Below are positions 62,692-64,000 of a DNA stretch of 64,000 nucleotides, in pieces; position 1 is the first letter of the stretch; the number at the start of each line of letters is the position of its first letter. Source of the stretch: an uncultured Candidatus Saccharibacteria bacterium (lineage in GTDB: Bacteria > Patescibacteriota > Saccharimonadia > Saccharimonadales > Saccharimonadaceae); the NCBI GenBank assembly GCA_947307225.1, contig CAMZIL010000005.1, positions 1 to 64,000 on the forward strand, read 5' to 3'. Made by a program: the position numbers and the translations under genes. The notes beneath the pieces are model-generated. The model made no database searches, was not told where the DNA came from, and saw only the letters and a program-made list of their open reading frames with translations.

Positions 62692-62812
62692 AGAGTTGCG
62701 CCGTATGCCTACAAGGAGCTCGCGCAGGCCACGGCCGAGCGTGAGGAGCAAGCTACCCGCGATGGTGGGCTAGCTCGACGACGTTCTCCTTGCGGGTATA
62801 TGGCACAACTCT
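62692..62812 (+). ncRNA. Structured element, copy 2 (three-way junction fold)
   Basis: 27-bp closing helix (62692-62718 with 62786-62812): 22 Watson-Crick pairs, three G-U and two A-C mismatches. Inside are hairpin 1 CTCGCGC-A-GGC-CACG-GCC-GA-GCGTGAG and hairpin 2 GCTACCC-GCGATGGT-GGGCTAGC. Shared with copy 1: GGCYACGGCCGAG and CCCGYGAYGRYGGG, while the closing helices differ completely, as expected if structure is conserved. It fills the gap between the divergent Nudix and leuS promoters. A weak TAATAT at 62678-62683 could start its own transcript near 62690. The leuS -35 (ATGGCA, 62800-62805) is in its right arm. Confidence 0.55.
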
Positions 62813-62829
62813 GTATCTGATGGTATAAT
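62800..62829 (+). promoter_or_regulatory. Promoter of leuS
   Basis: ATGGCA (62800-62805), 18 nt, TATAAT (62824-62829), ending 8 nt before the ATG. The -35 lies in the right arm of structured element copy 2. Confidence 0.6.
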
Positions 62830-62837
62830 AATTAATT

Positions 62838-64000
62838 ATGAGCCATTATGATCCACTAAAAATCGAAGAAAAATGGCAAAAACGCTGGGAAGAAGAGCAG
62901 CCTTTTGCCGCCAAAGACAACGATAATCGGCCAAAGATGTTCCTCGCCGAGATGTTCCCATATCCATCTGGCGCAGGTCTCCATGTTGGTCACGTCCGCA
63001 ACTTCAGTATCGTTGACTGTCTCGCGCGTTTTTATACGCAGCAAGAGATGAACGTTCTTCGCCCATTTGGCTATGATACTTTTGGTCTTCCAGCAGAGAA
63101 CTATGCAATTAAAACTGGCATTTCTCCGCAAGAAGTGACGAAGACGAATATTGATAACTTCCGCAAGCAGGCGAAACGCCTCGGCTATGCAATCGACTGG
63201 TCTCGCGAAATCAATACCTCCGACCCGGCATACTACAAATGGACTCAATGGTGCTTCCTTCAGCTCTTCAAGAAGGGGCTAGCTTATCAGGCAGAAAACT
63301 ATCAGTGGTGGTGCCCGGTAGATCAGACCGTGCTTGCAAACGAGCAGGTCGAAAATGGCTGCTGCTGGCGCTGTGGTCACGAAGTCGAAAAGAAAAAGAT
63401 GAAGCAGTGGTTCTTCAAAATTACTGCCTATGCCGATGAATTGCTTGACGAAATTGATTCGCTTGATTGGCCAGAAAAAATCAAGACCATGCAGAAAAAC
63501 TGGATCGGCCGCAGTGAAGGTGCTGAAGTTGATTTCTTGATCAAAGATCATAAAGAAACCGTTCGCGTCTTTACGACTCGTCCGGATACGCTATTTGGCG
63601 CAACCTTCCTCGTCCTCGCTCCAGAGCATCCGCTCATTACGAAGATAACTTCTGAAGATGCACGCAAAAAGATGACTCAGTATTGCAAGGATGCAATCAA
63701 GAAATCTGAAATTGAGCGTCAGGAAAACAAAGAAAAGACAGGCGTCTTTACGGGCGCATACGCAATTAACCCAGTCAACGGCAAGGAAATTCCAATTTGG
63801 GTCGCCGACTATGTTCTCAGCGGCTACGGCACTGGTGCGATTATGGCCGTTCCTGCTCATGATGAGCGCGACTATGAATTTGCAGAAAAGTTTGATCTTC
63901 CAATCGTGAAAGTTATTGAAAAACCAGAAGACGTCGACGACGATTCGAAGTGCTATCACGGCGAAGGCAAGATGGTGAACTCCGAGCAGTTTAATGGTAT
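62838..64000 (+). CDS. leuS: Leucyl-tRNA synthetase, N-terminal part
   Basis: Open to the window end (387 codons seen), hence missing from the ORF track. MSHYDPLKIEEKWQKRWEEE, HIGH-type motif PYPSGAGLHVGHVRN, RPFGYDTFGLPAENYAIKTG, zinc-ribbon-like WCPVDQTVLANEQV with CCWRCGHEV, and the CP1 editing domain beginning RSEGAEVDFLIK with TTRPDTLFGATFLVLAPEH and GTGAIMAVPAHDERDYEFA. The editing threonines and the aspartate of AHDERD are present, so editing looks intact. The KMSKS part lies beyond the window. Leaderless start. Confidence 0.97.
   Translation, partial: MSHYDPLKIEEKWQKRWEEEQPFAAKDNDNRPKMFLAEMFPYPSGAGLHVGHVRNFSIVDCLARFYTQQEMNVLRPFGYDTFGLPAENYAIKTGISPQEVTKTNIDNFRKQAKRLGYAIDWSREINTSDPAYYKWTQWCFLQLFKKGLAYQAENYQWWCPVDQTVLANEQVENGCCWRCGHEVEKKKMKQWFFKITAYADELLDEIDSLDWPEKIKTMQKNWIGRSEGAEVDFLIKDHKETVRVFTTRPDTLFGATFLVLAPEHPLITKITSEDARKKMTQYCKDAIKKSEIERQENKEKTGVFTGAYAINPVNGKEIPIWVADYVLSGYGTGAIMAVPAHDERDYEFAEKFDLPIVKVIEKPEDVDDDSKCYHGEGKMVNSEQFNG

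Noticed and set aside
62692-62812. Integron attC site
   Set aside because: No matching GTTRRRY / RYYYAAC core pair at the arm ends, no integrase or gene-cassette array nearby.

Overview
The window looks like a piece of a Candidatus Saccharibacteria (TM7, Patescibacteria/CPR) chromosome. This is inferred from gene content and style: a compact single-copy housekeeping set (ObgE, TsaC, MnmA, RarA, LigA, RadA, ClpC, ClpP, PNPase, FtsK, LysS, ProS, LeuS, PBP1A), a fermentative trait (lactate dehydrogenase), almost no biosynthetic genes, many small membrane or surface proteins, and standard stop-codon use. TGA ends several genes normally, for example zur, znuC and the 32306-33361 gene. No transposase, phage, plasmid or CRISPR signature is visible.

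Layout. 1-1287: structured element and cysteine desulfurase. 1288-7034 (minus): a seven-gene MoxR/DUF58/von Willebrand A/TPR (Bat-like) operon headed by a degenerate phosphoribosyltransferase. 7094-16645: a secreted Cys-rich protein, mnmA, a pilin-like protein, obgE, a small RNA, tsaC, a membrane-anchored serpin, gpmI, a membrane protein, galU and yggU. 16724-19678: a large surface protein with InlB-type repeats and a FISUMP domain. 19717-22558 (minus): rarA, a double Nudix protein and a lone PPDK-type ATP-grasp domain. 22675-25872: a coiled-coil acidic protein, an SPFH protein, and a tight dsbA / CxxC membrane protein / superoxide reductase operon. 26035-26369: a small RNA, tRNA-Cys and tRNA-Leu. 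26967-29826: Zur-box, zur and znuACB. 29879-33361: tRNA-Gly, an MFS transporter with a possible leader peptide, htpX and a membrane protein. 33348-40467: ligA, two deoxyribosyltransferase-like genes, clpC, a membrane-bound peptidase-like protein and clpP, with a CIRCE operator in front of clpC and of clpP. 40510-49185: a lipoprotein, radA, a second large surface protein, rpsO, an orphan gene, pnp and a membrane protein. 49250-64000: ftsK, proS, greA, an ABC exporter, lysS, an interrupted dprA, ldh, a PIN-TRAM protein, a class A PBP, a Nudix hydrolase, a second structured element and the start of leuS.

Regulation is unusually readable. Most operon-leading housekeeping genes have a -10 box ending 6-9 nt before the start codon, so they are probably translated from leaderless mRNAs. 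Operon-internal and accessory genes carry Shine-Dalgarno sites. Four divergent gene pairs share one 42-bp bidirectional promoter geometry. CIRCE and Zur-type operators overlap the -35 boxes of the genes they should control.

Most notable: tRNA-Cys and tRNA-Gly with covarying changes at the conserved D-loop/T-loop tertiary pairs; two copies of a structured element beside promoters; a membrane-anchored serpin; two surface proteins with an internal sorting-signal-like membrane hairpin; a dprA interrupted by an in-frame TGA; and a LigA without any cysteine. All functions are from reading the sequence; no database search was run.
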